5,631 bases of DNA. Origin: Acidimicrobiia bacterium (GTDB lineage: Bacteria > Actinomycetota > Acidimicrobiia > Acidimicrobiales > JACDCH01). Below, piece by piece: positions 1-5,631 of the stretch. Location of the stretch: the NCBI GenBank assembly GCA_013694495.1, contig JACDCH010000005.1, positions 1 to 5,631 of the forward strand. Reading direction: 5' to 3'. A program made the position numbers and the translations under genes. The notes beneath the pieces were generated by a model. That model had not been told where the DNA came from, ran no database searches, and saw only the letters and a program-made list of their open reading frames with translations. Within the stretch, counting starts at the first letter, position 1. Each line of letters starts with the position of its first letter.

Positions 1-1
1 G

Positions 2-1642
2 CCCGGCCTCGTGCTGGCGGCCGTGGTCGTCGCGGTGCTGCCGATCTTCTGGAACGCGTGGAGCGCGGCCGCCGACGGCTGGGCGCCGGAGGGCGACAGC
101 GCCACGATCACGTTGCGCACCCACGACGTGCTCACGGCCGACCCGCCGCTGCTCGGCAACCCGACGACGGCCGGCCGGGAGGAGTTCGGCGACGTCTACC
201 ACCCCGGGCCGCTCGAGTTCGTCGTGCTCGCCGTCCCGCTCCGGCTGTTCGGCGCCGATGCCCACGGCATGTTGCTCGGCGTCGCCTTCGTCAACGCGGC
301 CGCCGTGGCCGGCGTGGTCGCCCTCGCCCACCGCCGGGGCGGCCGTCCGCTGGCCCTGTGGGCCGCATCGGGCGCCGCCGTGCTCGCCTGGGCCCTGAAC
401 GACGAGATCCTCCACGACCCCTACAACCCGCACGTCCTCCTGCTGCCCTACGCGTTCCTGCTCGTGGCCGGCTGGTCGGTGGCGTGCCGCGACCGCATCG
501 CCCTCCCGCTCGCGGTGGCGGCTGCGTCGTTCGTGGCCCAGGCCCACGCCTTCTACGCGCTGCCCGCCGCCGTCGTCGTCGTCGCCATCGGCGCCGCCGC
601 GCTCACGTTCGCCCGGCCGAGCCGCACCGGGCTGCTCGTCTCCGTCGCCACCGGGCTCGTGCTGTGGCTCCCGCCGATCGTCGCCGAGCTGCGACCGGGG
701 CGGGGCAACCTGGCCGCCCTGGCCACCTACGCCGGCGACGGGCAGCCGTTGGCCGGACCCCGGTTCGCCCTCGCCCGGCTGGCCGACACGCTGCTCGGCC
801 CCCGCTGGCTCGACCGCAGCCCCGACGCGCTGCAGCTGCTCTCCCAGCCCGGCGCCCCCTTGCAGGCGCTGACTCTGGCCGCCCTCGCCGCCGTCGGGTG
901 GCTGGGCTGGCGGGCTCACCGCGACGGCCGCTCCGCCACCGCTGCGCTCGTCGCCACCGCCGGCGTGGCCGTGCTGGCGTCGCTCGTGGCCACCGCCCGC
1001 CTGCCGAACGGCATCCCGTTCCTCGAGCCCCACAGCCACCGGCACTGGTGGGTCACGGGGTTCGCGGTGTGGTTCGCGACGACGTGGGCCGCGGTCGACG
1101 AACTGCGACCCCGGCTGCGCACGGTGCCGCCCAAGGCACGGCTGGCGCTCCTCGCCGCGCCGCTGGTGGTGGCCGCCGCCGCGACGGCCTGGACGCCGTC
1201 CATCGCCGACGACCGCGGCTCGGTGAGCTTCGGGGCCGTGGCGCACCTGACCGACGCCGTCGCCGACGCCCTTCCCTCCCGGGGGCCCTGGCTCGTGCAG
1301 GGGAGCGGTCAGCAGGCGTTCTTCTCGGTCGAGCCCGGCATCGTCACCGGCCTCGTGCTGCGGGGGTTCGACGTCGGGGTGGCGGCCCACGAGGGCGCCA
1401 TCTTCGGCCGGCACCATGTGGCGCCGGCCGACGTCGAGGGGACGATCCTCGTGGCGTCGGGCGCCCAGAGGCCCACCGCGCCGCCGGGCTACGAGCTCGT
1501 GGCCCGCTTCGACGCCGTCGCCGATGCGGCGGCCACGGGCCACACGAACACGGGCATCTTCCGGGCGCCCGAGCAGCTCGCCGTGTTCCTGCGCCTCAGC
1601 ACCTGCGGAGAGGACGCCGACTGCAGCGCCTTGCGGCCGTAG
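2..1642 (+). CDS. Polytopic GT-C-type membrane glycosyltransferase-like protein, 5' end outside the window
   Basis: This is probably an integral membrane glycosyltransferase of the GT-C fold, which would move a sugar from a polyprenyl-phosphate donor at the outer face of the membrane. The frame is open from base 2 and ends at TAG 1640-1642. A GTG at position 11 could start it, but that codon sits inside the first hydrophobic helix, so the true start is probably upstream. Counting from that GTG (543 residues), about eleven hydrophobic segments run from residue 1 to about 393. After helix 1 comes GDSA (28-31), then HPGPL (64-68); these match in place the acidic and HPP-type motifs of the first outer loop of GT-C enzymes. 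DPYNPH (136-141) follows a later helix. After the last helix a soluble tail of about 150 residues ends with two cysteines (C532, C538). Family membership is inferred from motif order; the substrate is unknown. The gene converges on the flavoprotein gene. Confidence 0.8.
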   Translation, partial: PGLVLAAVVVAVLPIFWNAWSAAADGWAPEGDSATITLRTHDVLTADPPLLGNPTTAGREEFGDVYHPGPLEFVVLAVPLRLFGADAHGMLLGVAFVNAAAVAGVVALAHRRGGRPLALWAASGAAVLAWALNDEILHDPYNPHVLLLPYAFLLVAGWSVACRDRIALPLAVAAASFVAQAHAFYALPAAVVVVAIGAAALTFARPSRTGLLVSVATGLVLWLPPIVAELRPGRGNLAALATYAGDGQPLAGPRFALARLADTLLGPRWLDRSPDALQLLSQPGAPLQALTLAALAAVGWLGWRAHRDGRSATAALVATAGVAVLASLVATARLPNGIPFLEPHSHRHWWVTGFAVWFATTWAAVDELRPRLRTVPPKARLALLAAPLVVAAAATAWTPSIADDRGSVSFGAVAHLTDAVADALPSRGPWLVQGSGQQAFFSVEPGIVTGLVLRGFDVGVAAHEGAIFGRHHVAPADVEGTILVASGAQRPTAPPGYELVARFDAVADAAATGHTNTGIFRAPEQLAVFLRLSTCGEDADCSALRP

Positions 1643-1646
1643 TTCG

Positions 1647-1695
1647 GTTCTCGAGGCTCACACCGGTGTTTGGTGACGGGTTGAGCCTCGAGAAC
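1647..1695 (+). terminator. Perfect 14-bp inverted repeat, candidate terminator
   Basis: The arms GTTCTCGAGGCTCA (1647-1660) and TGAGCCTCGAGAAC (1682-1695) are exact reverse complements separated by 21 bases. Inside the loop, CACC (1661-1664) can pair with GGTG (1672-1675), extending the fold across a bulge. Each arm contains the self-complementary hexamer CTCGAG. The repeat begins 5 bases after the stop codon of the upstream membrane protein, the usual place for a terminator. No T-run follows, so it would be a hairpin of the T-less kind often proposed for high-GC actinobacteria, or a transcript-end stabiliser. A protein-binding site is a less likely alternative. Confidence 0.6.
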
Positions 1696-1865
1696 GCGTG
1701 TTCCGCTGCGGTCGAGCGTGCGGTCGGCCGTTGCGCGTGCGCTGAACCGCACCACAGCCGGATACACGCACGCAGAACGGGTTGGCGCACACCCGTCGAG
1801 GCACGGCACACGTGTCGTCGACCAGAGCGGCGCCTCGTTGCGCCCTTGACCTTCGTGCCGGCTCA

Positions 1866-1913
1866 ACCGGAGGGTGCCAGCAGGACGGAGCGGTCATGTA
1901 CGCACCCTCCGGT
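1866..1913 (-). terminator. Perfect 12-bp inverted repeat, candidate terminator of the flavoprotein gene
   Basis: The arms ACCGGAGGGTGC (1866-1877) and GCACCCTCCGGT (1902-1913) are exact reverse complements with a 24-base loop. On the minus strand the hairpin lies about 62 bases beyond the flavoprotein stop codon, so it could end that transcript. Its GC-rich stem could also stop read-through from the opposite direction. No T-run follows on either strand. The arm sequence is unrelated to the other hairpin in this gap. Confidence 0.5.
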
Positions 1914-1975
1914 CTGCCGCCGACCGATTCGGGGACCCGGCGAGAGCGCTTCGCCAGGGCGATCCCCGCGGGTCT

Positions 1976-3478
1976 TCAGTCCCGGCGGGGGATGATCGGC
2001 GCCGACCGGCCCGTGCCTGTGGGCACCGTGGGCACCTCGGTGAGAACCCTGGTCTCCTCGTGGTACTCCTCCTCGACGTTCACGGCCCACACGTCGTGGT
2101 GGTCGCCGAACAGGTTGTCGACCGTGCGCAGCGCCGTGACCATCGAGTGGTCCTGGTTGTTGTAGCGGTGCATGCCGTTACGGCCGACGGGGTGGACGTT
2201 GGCGGCCTCGGTGGCGAGCCAGGCCCGGCACACGTCGACGTTGGCGGCGTAATGCTCGTCGTAGGTCGGGTAGGCCTTCGACATGCGCGTGACGTAGCCC
2301 GCCTCGACCACGCTCGGGTCGGTGACGAGGCCGATGCGGGCCAGCTCCTCGGCGCCGAGGTCGACGAGCTCCTCGTCGCTCGACGCCCACAGCTCGTCGC
2401 CCTCGAACACGAAGTACTCGAGGCCGAGGCAGGTGCGCCCCTCCTTGACCATGTGCGGCGACCACGAGCCGAAGTTCTGCACCCGACCCACCAGCACCCC
2501 GGGCTCGTGCACGTAGATCCAGTTGTCGGGGAAGGTGAACGCCTCCGGTACCACCAGGGCGACGAGGAGGTGGTCGCGGTGGGTGAGCCCCTTGGCGGCC
2601 GCCTGCACCTCGGCCGGCGCCGGCGGGTCCATCGTCAGCACCAGCTCGCCCAGCGGCATCGACGAGATCACCGCTGAGCACGGGAACGAGCGGCCGTCGG
2701 CCGCGTGCACGGTCGTGGCCCGCCCGCCGTCGCGCTCGATGCGGGCGACGGCGGCGTCGAACACGACCTCGGAGCCGGCCGCGGTCACGAGCTCGGTGCA
2801 GCGCTCCCACATCTGGCCCGGCCCGAGCTTCGGGTAGTCGAACTCGTCGATGAGGCTCGTGATGTCGGTCTTGCCCCGACCCGGGAAGATCGCCCGCCAC
2901 ACGGCCTTCGTGAGGGACAGGTTCTTTATCCGCTGCGCGGCCCAGTCGGCGGTGATCTGGTCGGCGGGGACGCCCCACACCTTCTCGGTGTAGGTCTTGA
3001 AGAAGATGCGGTAGAGCCGCCAGCCGAACCGGCTCGCCGTCCAGCCCTCGAAGTTCGTCTGGTCCCGGGGCGGCCGCAACCGCACCCACACGTACGACAG
3101 CAGGCAGCGGATGGCCTCGAGCACGCCCAGGCTCTTCAAGGCGTTGCCCGCCTTCAGCGGGTAGTCGAAGAGCTTGCCCCGGTAGAGGATGCGCGACAGC
3201 CGGGGCGTCCGGATGAAGTCGTCGGGAAGGATCTCCTTCCACCGGGCCTCGACCTCGGGCACCTTGGTGAAGAAGCGGTGGCCGCCGATGTCGAAGCGCC
3301 ACCCGTCGCGCTCGACGGTGCGGCTGATGCCCCCGACGACGGTGTCGGCCTCGAGCACCGTGCACGTCGCGCCCCGCTTGCCGAGCTCGTGCGCGGCGGT
3401 GAGCCCGGCCGGGCCGGCACCGATGATCACGACCTGGGCCGCGTCGGAGGGGGTGGGGGATTCGTCGGCGGCGGTCAT
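1976..3478 (-). CDS. FAD-dependent oxidoreductase, UDP-galactopyranose mutase / protoporphyrinogen oxidase-like
   Basis: A predicted soluble 500-residue flavoprotein. The N-terminal Rossmann segment has GAGPAG (20-25) after a hydrophobic strand, the acidic E43 expected to hold the FAD ribose, and GGISR (49-53); DIGGHRFF follows at 63-70. YRGKLFDYPL (99-108) and YTEKVWG (163-169) resemble the equivalent segments of UDP-galactopyranose mutases, which suggests a sugar-nucleotide or lipid-linked substrate. A C-terminal block, GRNGMHRYNNQDHS (432-445), is where a second FAD-contacting region is expected. It is about 100 residues longer than typical bacterial mutases, so mutase activity is not established; desaturase or oxidase chemistry is also possible. 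I chose ATG 3476-3478 because the Rossmann strand begins about 15 residues later. An upstream in-frame ATG at 3545-3547 would overlap the divergent gene and include the likely promoter. No clear Shine-Dalgarno sequence is seen. The stop is TGA. Transcribed divergently from the next glycosyltransferase gene. Confidence 0.88.
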   Translation of the reverse strand: MTAADESPTPSDAAQVVIIGAGPAGLTAAHELGKRGATCTVLEADTVVGGISRTVERDGWRFDIGGHRFFTKVPEVEARWKEILPDDFIRTPRLSRILYRGKLFDYPLKAGNALKSLGVLEAIRCLLSYVWVRLRPPRDQTNFEGWTASRFGWRLYRIFFKTYTEKVWGVPADQITADWAAQRIKNLSLTKAVWRAIFPGRGKTDITSLIDEFDYPKLGPGQMWERCTELVTAAGSEVVFDAAVARIERDGGRATTVHAADGRSFPCSAVISSMPLGELVLTMDPPAPAEVQAAAKGLTHRDHLLVALVVPEAFTFPDNWIYVHEPGVLVGRVQNFGSWSPHMVKEGRTCLGLEYFVFEGDELWASSDEELVDLGAEELARIGLVTDPSVVEAGYVTRMSKAYPTYDEHYAANVDVCRAWLATEAANVHPVGRNGMHRYNNQDHSMVTALRTVDNLFGDHHDVWAVNVEEEYHEETRVLTEVPTVPTGTGRSAPIIPRRD

Positions 3479-3520
3479 TCGGGGGGCCCGCAGCGGTTCC
3501 AGCGGGGAACGGGGGCCGCC

Positions 3521-3530
3521 GTACAGTACC
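3521..3530. promoter_or_regulatory. Overlapping divergent -10-like elements
   Basis: The near-palindrome GTACAGTAC (3521-3529) reads TACAGT (3522-3527) on the plus strand and TACTGT (3523-3528) on the minus strand. Both fit the actinobacterial TANNNT -10 pattern. The plus-strand hexamer ends 10 bases before ATG 3538, which would place the transcription start a few bases from, or at, the start codon. The minus-strand hexamer lies about 45 bases before ATG 3478. No convincing -35 box is seen on either strand. Inferred from pattern and position only. Confidence 0.45.
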
Positions 3531-3537
3531 GACCCCG

Positions 3538-5157
3538 ATGGCCGCACCTGGAAACCGACCGAGGGCGCCCCGGAGCACGGTCGGCGTCCTCGCCGTGGTG
3601 GCCATCGGGGTCGTGGGGGTCGTCGCCCGGTTCGTCACCCGCTCGCCGCTGTGGCTCGATGAGGCGCTGTCGGCCAACATCGCCGGACTCGGGCTGGGGT
3701 CGATCCCCGAGGCCCTCCGCCATGACGGGCACCCGCCCCTCTACTACTTCCTCCTGCACTGGTGGATGAACCTGTTCGGCGAGGGCGATGCCGAGGTGCG
3801 GTCGCTCTCCGGCGTCCTCGCCGTCGCCGCGCTGCCGCTGGCGTGGCTGGTCGGGCGACGGGTCGGCGGCAGGCGGGTGGCCTGGGCGACCTCCCTCCTG
3901 CTGGCGCTGTCGCCCTTCGCCGTCCGCTACGCGACCGAGACGCGCATGTACGCGCTCGTCATCCTGCTCGTGCTGGCCGGCCACCTGCTGGTGCGGCGGG
4001 CGGTCGAGGAGCGGGACGCCCCGCTCCCCGTGCTGGCCGGGGTGGCGGTCGTCACCGGGGCCCTCGTGCTCAGCCACTACTGGGCGCTCTTCCTCGCCGC
4101 GGCGGTGGTCGGTGTGCTGGCCTGGTGGGGCCGTCGGCCCCGCACGGAACGGCGCCCGGTCGCGGTGCGCCTCGTCCTCGCCGTCGCCGTCGGCGGGCTC
4201 GCCTTCGTGCCGTGGCTGCCGAGCTTCCTCGAGCAGGCGGCCCACACGGGCACGCCGTGGGCCGCGCCGGCTCGGCCCACGGTGGTGCTGAACGAGACGA
4301 TCCGGGACTTCGCCGGCGGCGGCGTCCGGGCCGAGGCCGGCCTCCTGTCGGTGGCGCTCGTGGTGCTCGTGCTGCTCGGGCTCCTGACCCGCGACGACCA
4401 CGGCGCACCGGCGGTGGAACACGACGCGGCCGGCGCCGGCGGCGAGGGCGCCGAGAGCTCGATCCACCTCCTGGCCCGCCCCGCCGGATCGGTCACCGGC
4501 GAAGCGGCGGTCGTCACCCTGACCCTCGCCATCGGGGCGGCCGTCGGCCTCGTGACCGCCAGCGCGTTCGCCAGCCGCTACGCGTCGGTGGTGTTCCCGC
4601 TGGTCCTCGTGATCGGCGGTCGGGGCCTCGCCCTCGTGCCCCGGGGCCGGCCCGCCCTCGTGGTCGGCGCGCTCGTCGTCGGCCTGTCGCTCGTGGGCAT
4701 CGCCGGCAACGTCGTCGACGATCGCAGTCAGGCCGCCGACTTCGCCGGCGCGATCGCGGGCGGGGCCGACGTCGAGCGCGACGCGGTGGTCGTCTGCCCC
4801 GACCAGCTCGGTCCTGCCACCCGGCGGGCTCTCGACGAAGCCGGCCTCGCCGACCTCGCGCTGCACGCCTACCCGACCCTCGACGACGGCCGCTTCGTCG
4901 ACTGGTACGACTACGCCGCCCGCAACGACGCCGCCGACCCGACCGCCGTGGCGGCCGAGCTCGCCGCCCGGGTGGATGGGGCGGGGCAGCTCTGGGTGGT
5001 GTCGAACCCGGCGTACCGCACGTTCGTGGGCGACTGCGAGCGCCTGATCGACGCCCTCACCGCGCTCCGGGGCCCCCCGAGCCTCGTCCTCCAGGACGGG
5101 GGCAGCCGCTTCTTCGAGCACGCCACCCTCGTGCGCTTCGGCTCGGCGCCGCCGTGA
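3538..5157 (+). CDS. GT-C family membrane glycosyltransferase (PMT/ArnT-like, GT39/GT83 type)
   Basis: A 539-residue polytopic membrane protein expected to transfer a sugar from a polyprenyl-phosphate donor to an acceptor outside the membrane. After a short basic N-terminus (residues 5-12) and a first helix (about 14-32) comes LWLDEA (38-43), whose acidic pair is the usual catalytic motif of this superfamily, followed by HDGHPPLYY (62-70), the classic HPPLYY element. RYATETRMYAL (130-140) and SHYW (179-182) are also typical. Residues 285-322 form a glycine/acid-rich linker between helices, and ASRYASVVFPL precedes the last helices. From about residue 391 a soluble domain of about 150 residues, presumably extracytoplasmic, carries C420 and C500. 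ATG 3538 is preferred because it gives the expected short basic leader. No ribosome binding site precedes it, and the nearby -10 suggests leaderless translation. The gene overlaps the next start by 4 bases. The acceptor sugar or lipid is unknown. Confidence 0.9.
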   Translation: MAAPGNRPRAPRSTVGVLAVVAIGVVGVVARFVTRSPLWLDEALSANIAGLGLGSIPEALRHDGHPPLYYFLLHWWMNLFGEGDAEVRSLSGVLAVAALPLAWLVGRRVGGRRVAWATSLLLALSPFAVRYATETRMYALVILLVLAGHLLVRRAVEERDAPLPVLAGVAVVTGALVLSHYWALFLAAAVVGVLAWWGRRPRTERRPVAVRLVLAVAVGGLAFVPWLPSFLEQAAHTGTPWAAPARPTVVLNETIRDFAGGGVRAEAGLLSVALVVLVLLGLLTRDDHGAPAVEHDAAGAGGEGAESSIHLLARPAGSVTGEAAVVTLTLAIGAAVGLVTASAFASRYASVVFPLVLVIGGRGLALVPRGRPALVVGALVVGLSLVGIAGNVVDDRSQAADFAGAIAGGADVERDAVVVCPDQLGPATRRALDEAGLADLALHAYPTLDDGRFVDWYDYAARNDAADPTAVAAELAARVDGAGQLWVVSNPAYRTFVGDCERLIDALTALRGPPSLVLQDGGSRFFEHATLVRFGSAPP

Positions 5158-5631
5158 CGCAGGCGTCGCCCCCGGCCGGCTGGCGGGACGACCTGCGAGC
5201 CGCCCTCCCCGGCTGGGTCGCCGCCCGGGCGCTGCTGCTGGTGGCCTGGGGGCTGGCCCTGGCGCTGATCGAGGTCCGCCTCGACGGCGTCCGGCCCGAA
5301 CCGGCCCATCAGGGGCTGTTCGCCTGGGACGGCGCCTACTACCGCGACATCGCCGTCGGCGGCTACGACGCCGTCGACCCCGGCGGGGTGCGGTTCCACC
5401 CGCTGTTCCCGCTCCTCGGCCAGAGCCCGCTCGGCGTGCTGCTGGTGGCCAACGTCGGCGCCCTCCTGGCCGGCGCCCTCGTGCACCGCCTCGTGCGGGC
5501 CGAGACCGGCGACGCCGACCTGGCCCGCCGCTCGGCCACGATGGTGGCCCTCGCCCCGGCGGCGTTCGTGCTCGCCCTCGCCTACGCCGAGGGACCGTTC
5601 CTCGCCCTGGCCGCGGCGCACCTGCTCGCCC
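5154..5631 (+). CDS. PIG-V-like mannosyltransferase family membrane protein, 3' end outside the window
   Basis: The frame opens with GTG 5154-5156, overlapping the TGA of the preceding gene, and stays open to the window edge (159 codons seen). A hydrophobic helix at about 21-39 is followed by WDGAYYRDIA (58-67), GGY (69-71) and FHPLFPLL (81-88). Helices follow at about 92-110 and 128-145, the latter running into AYAEGPFL (143-150). This order matches the PIG-V (GPI mannosyltransferase 2-like) family, where W-D, F-P-L-x-P and A-Y-x-E are conserved; the bacterial members are presumed polyprenyl-phosphomannose-dependent transferases. Here the usual T-E-S is A-E-G. No Shine-Dalgarno sequence is visible, so translation is probably coupled to the upstream gene by stop-restart at GTGA. 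The two genes are therefore very likely one operon acting on the same glycan. The assignment rests on the N-terminal portion only. Confidence 0.82.
   Translation, partial: MTQASPPAGWRDDLRAALPGWVAARALLLVAWGLALALIEVRLDGVRPEPAHQGLFAWDGAYYRDIAVGGYDAVDPGGVRFHPLFPLLGQSPLGVLLVANVGALLAGALVHRLVRAETGDADLARRSATMVALAPAAFVLALAYAEGPFLALAAAHLLA

Larger units (their letters stand above)
1643..1975. other. Convergent intergenic region with two hairpins and no credible gene
   Basis: This 333-bp gap separates two genes that end facing each other. Several short frames cross it, but they are arginine-rich or low-complexity, lack family motifs and overlap the flanking genes in the wrong frame, so I call no gene here. 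Base composition is somewhat less GC-biased than in the neighbouring genes. The notable content is two perfect inverted repeats near its two ends (1647-1695 and 1866-1913). The roughly 170 bp between them holds only short palindromes, such as ACACGTGT at 1808-1815, which could be chance. No tRNA-like fold, tandem repeat or mobile-element end was seen. Confidence 0.7.

Noticed and set aside
568..590. GTCGTCGTCGTC short tandem triplets
   Set aside because: They encode a run of valines in a membrane helix, which is ordinary codon usage in high-GC genes.
1679..1868. 9-bp inverted match GGTTGAGCC (1679-1687) and GGCTCAACC (1860-1868), which could compete with both hairpins as an RNA switch
   Set aside because: A 9-bp match in a gap this size is expected by chance fairly often, and the 172-base loop makes it a weak competitor to the local perfect hairpins.
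1967..1991. Imperfect GC-rich inverted repeat around the flavoprotein stop codon
   Set aside because: The arms (CCCCGCGGG and CCCGGCGGGG) do not match exactly, and such G/C runs are common in this sequence.
58..1995. 645-codon plus-strand frame overlapping the first membrane protein
   Set aside because: It is extremely arginine/proline/alanine-rich, typical of an out-of-frame reading of high-GC coding sequence; the frame ending at 1642 has the membrane helices and GT-C motifs.
3476..3547. Upstream ATG at 3545-3547 as the flavoprotein start
   Set aside because: It would add 23 residues without homology, overlap the divergent gene and place the likely promoter inside the coding region. ATG 3476-3478 fits the Rossmann start better.
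2178..3680. 500-codon minus-strand frame overlapping the flavoprotein
   Set aside because: It is arginine-rich and low-complexity in the +1 frame relative to a clear FAD-binding protein on the same strand.
3475..5121. 548-codon open frame on the minus strand opposite the GT-C gene
   Set aside because: It is rich in E, G, R, H and P with no hydrophobic core or motif. It is the expected antisense shadow of a very GC-rich gene, while the plus strand carries clear family motifs.

Overview
The window is a very GC-rich (roughly 70% or more by eye), gene-dense bacterial stretch with strongly G/C-ending codons. The proteins resemble those of actinobacteria. An Acidimicrobiia-type actinobacterium is my best guess, but that comes from the feel of the protein families, not from a marker gene. 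There is no tRNA, rRNA, CRISPR, transposon or phage gene.

Layout: (1) positions 2-1642, plus strand, hold the 3' part of a large polytopic membrane protein with GT-C glycosyltransferase features; its N-terminus lies before the window. (2) Positions 1643-1975 are a 333-bp gap between convergent genes. It contains two perfect inverted repeats, of 14 bp and 12 bp, one close behind each stop codon, and they look like terminators without a T-run. (3) Positions 1976-3478, minus strand, encode a 500-residue FAD-dependent oxidoreductase related to UDP-galactopyranose mutase and protoporphyrinogen-oxidase-type flavoproteins. (4) Positions 3479-3537 are a 59-bp divergent promoter region with overlapping -10-like hexamers on the two strands. 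(5) Positions 3538-5157, plus strand, encode a second GT-C membrane glycosyltransferase (PMT/ArnT-like, DE and HPPLYY motifs). (6) Positions 5154-5631, plus strand, hold the start of a third membrane glycosyltransferase, similar to the PIG-V mannosyltransferase family. It overlaps the preceding stop by a GTGA junction and runs off the window.

Taken together this is a cell-envelope glycan or glycolipid locus. Three different multi-pass GT-C-type proteins would use polyprenyl-phosphate sugars at the outer face of the membrane. The flavoprotein may modify a nucleotide sugar, a lipid-linked sugar or the lipid carrier. The substrates cannot be read from the sequence. I did not find a clearly novel system; the best unexplained items are the two hairpins in the convergent gap, the overlapping divergent promoter, and the unassigned role of the flavoprotein beside three GT-C enzymes.
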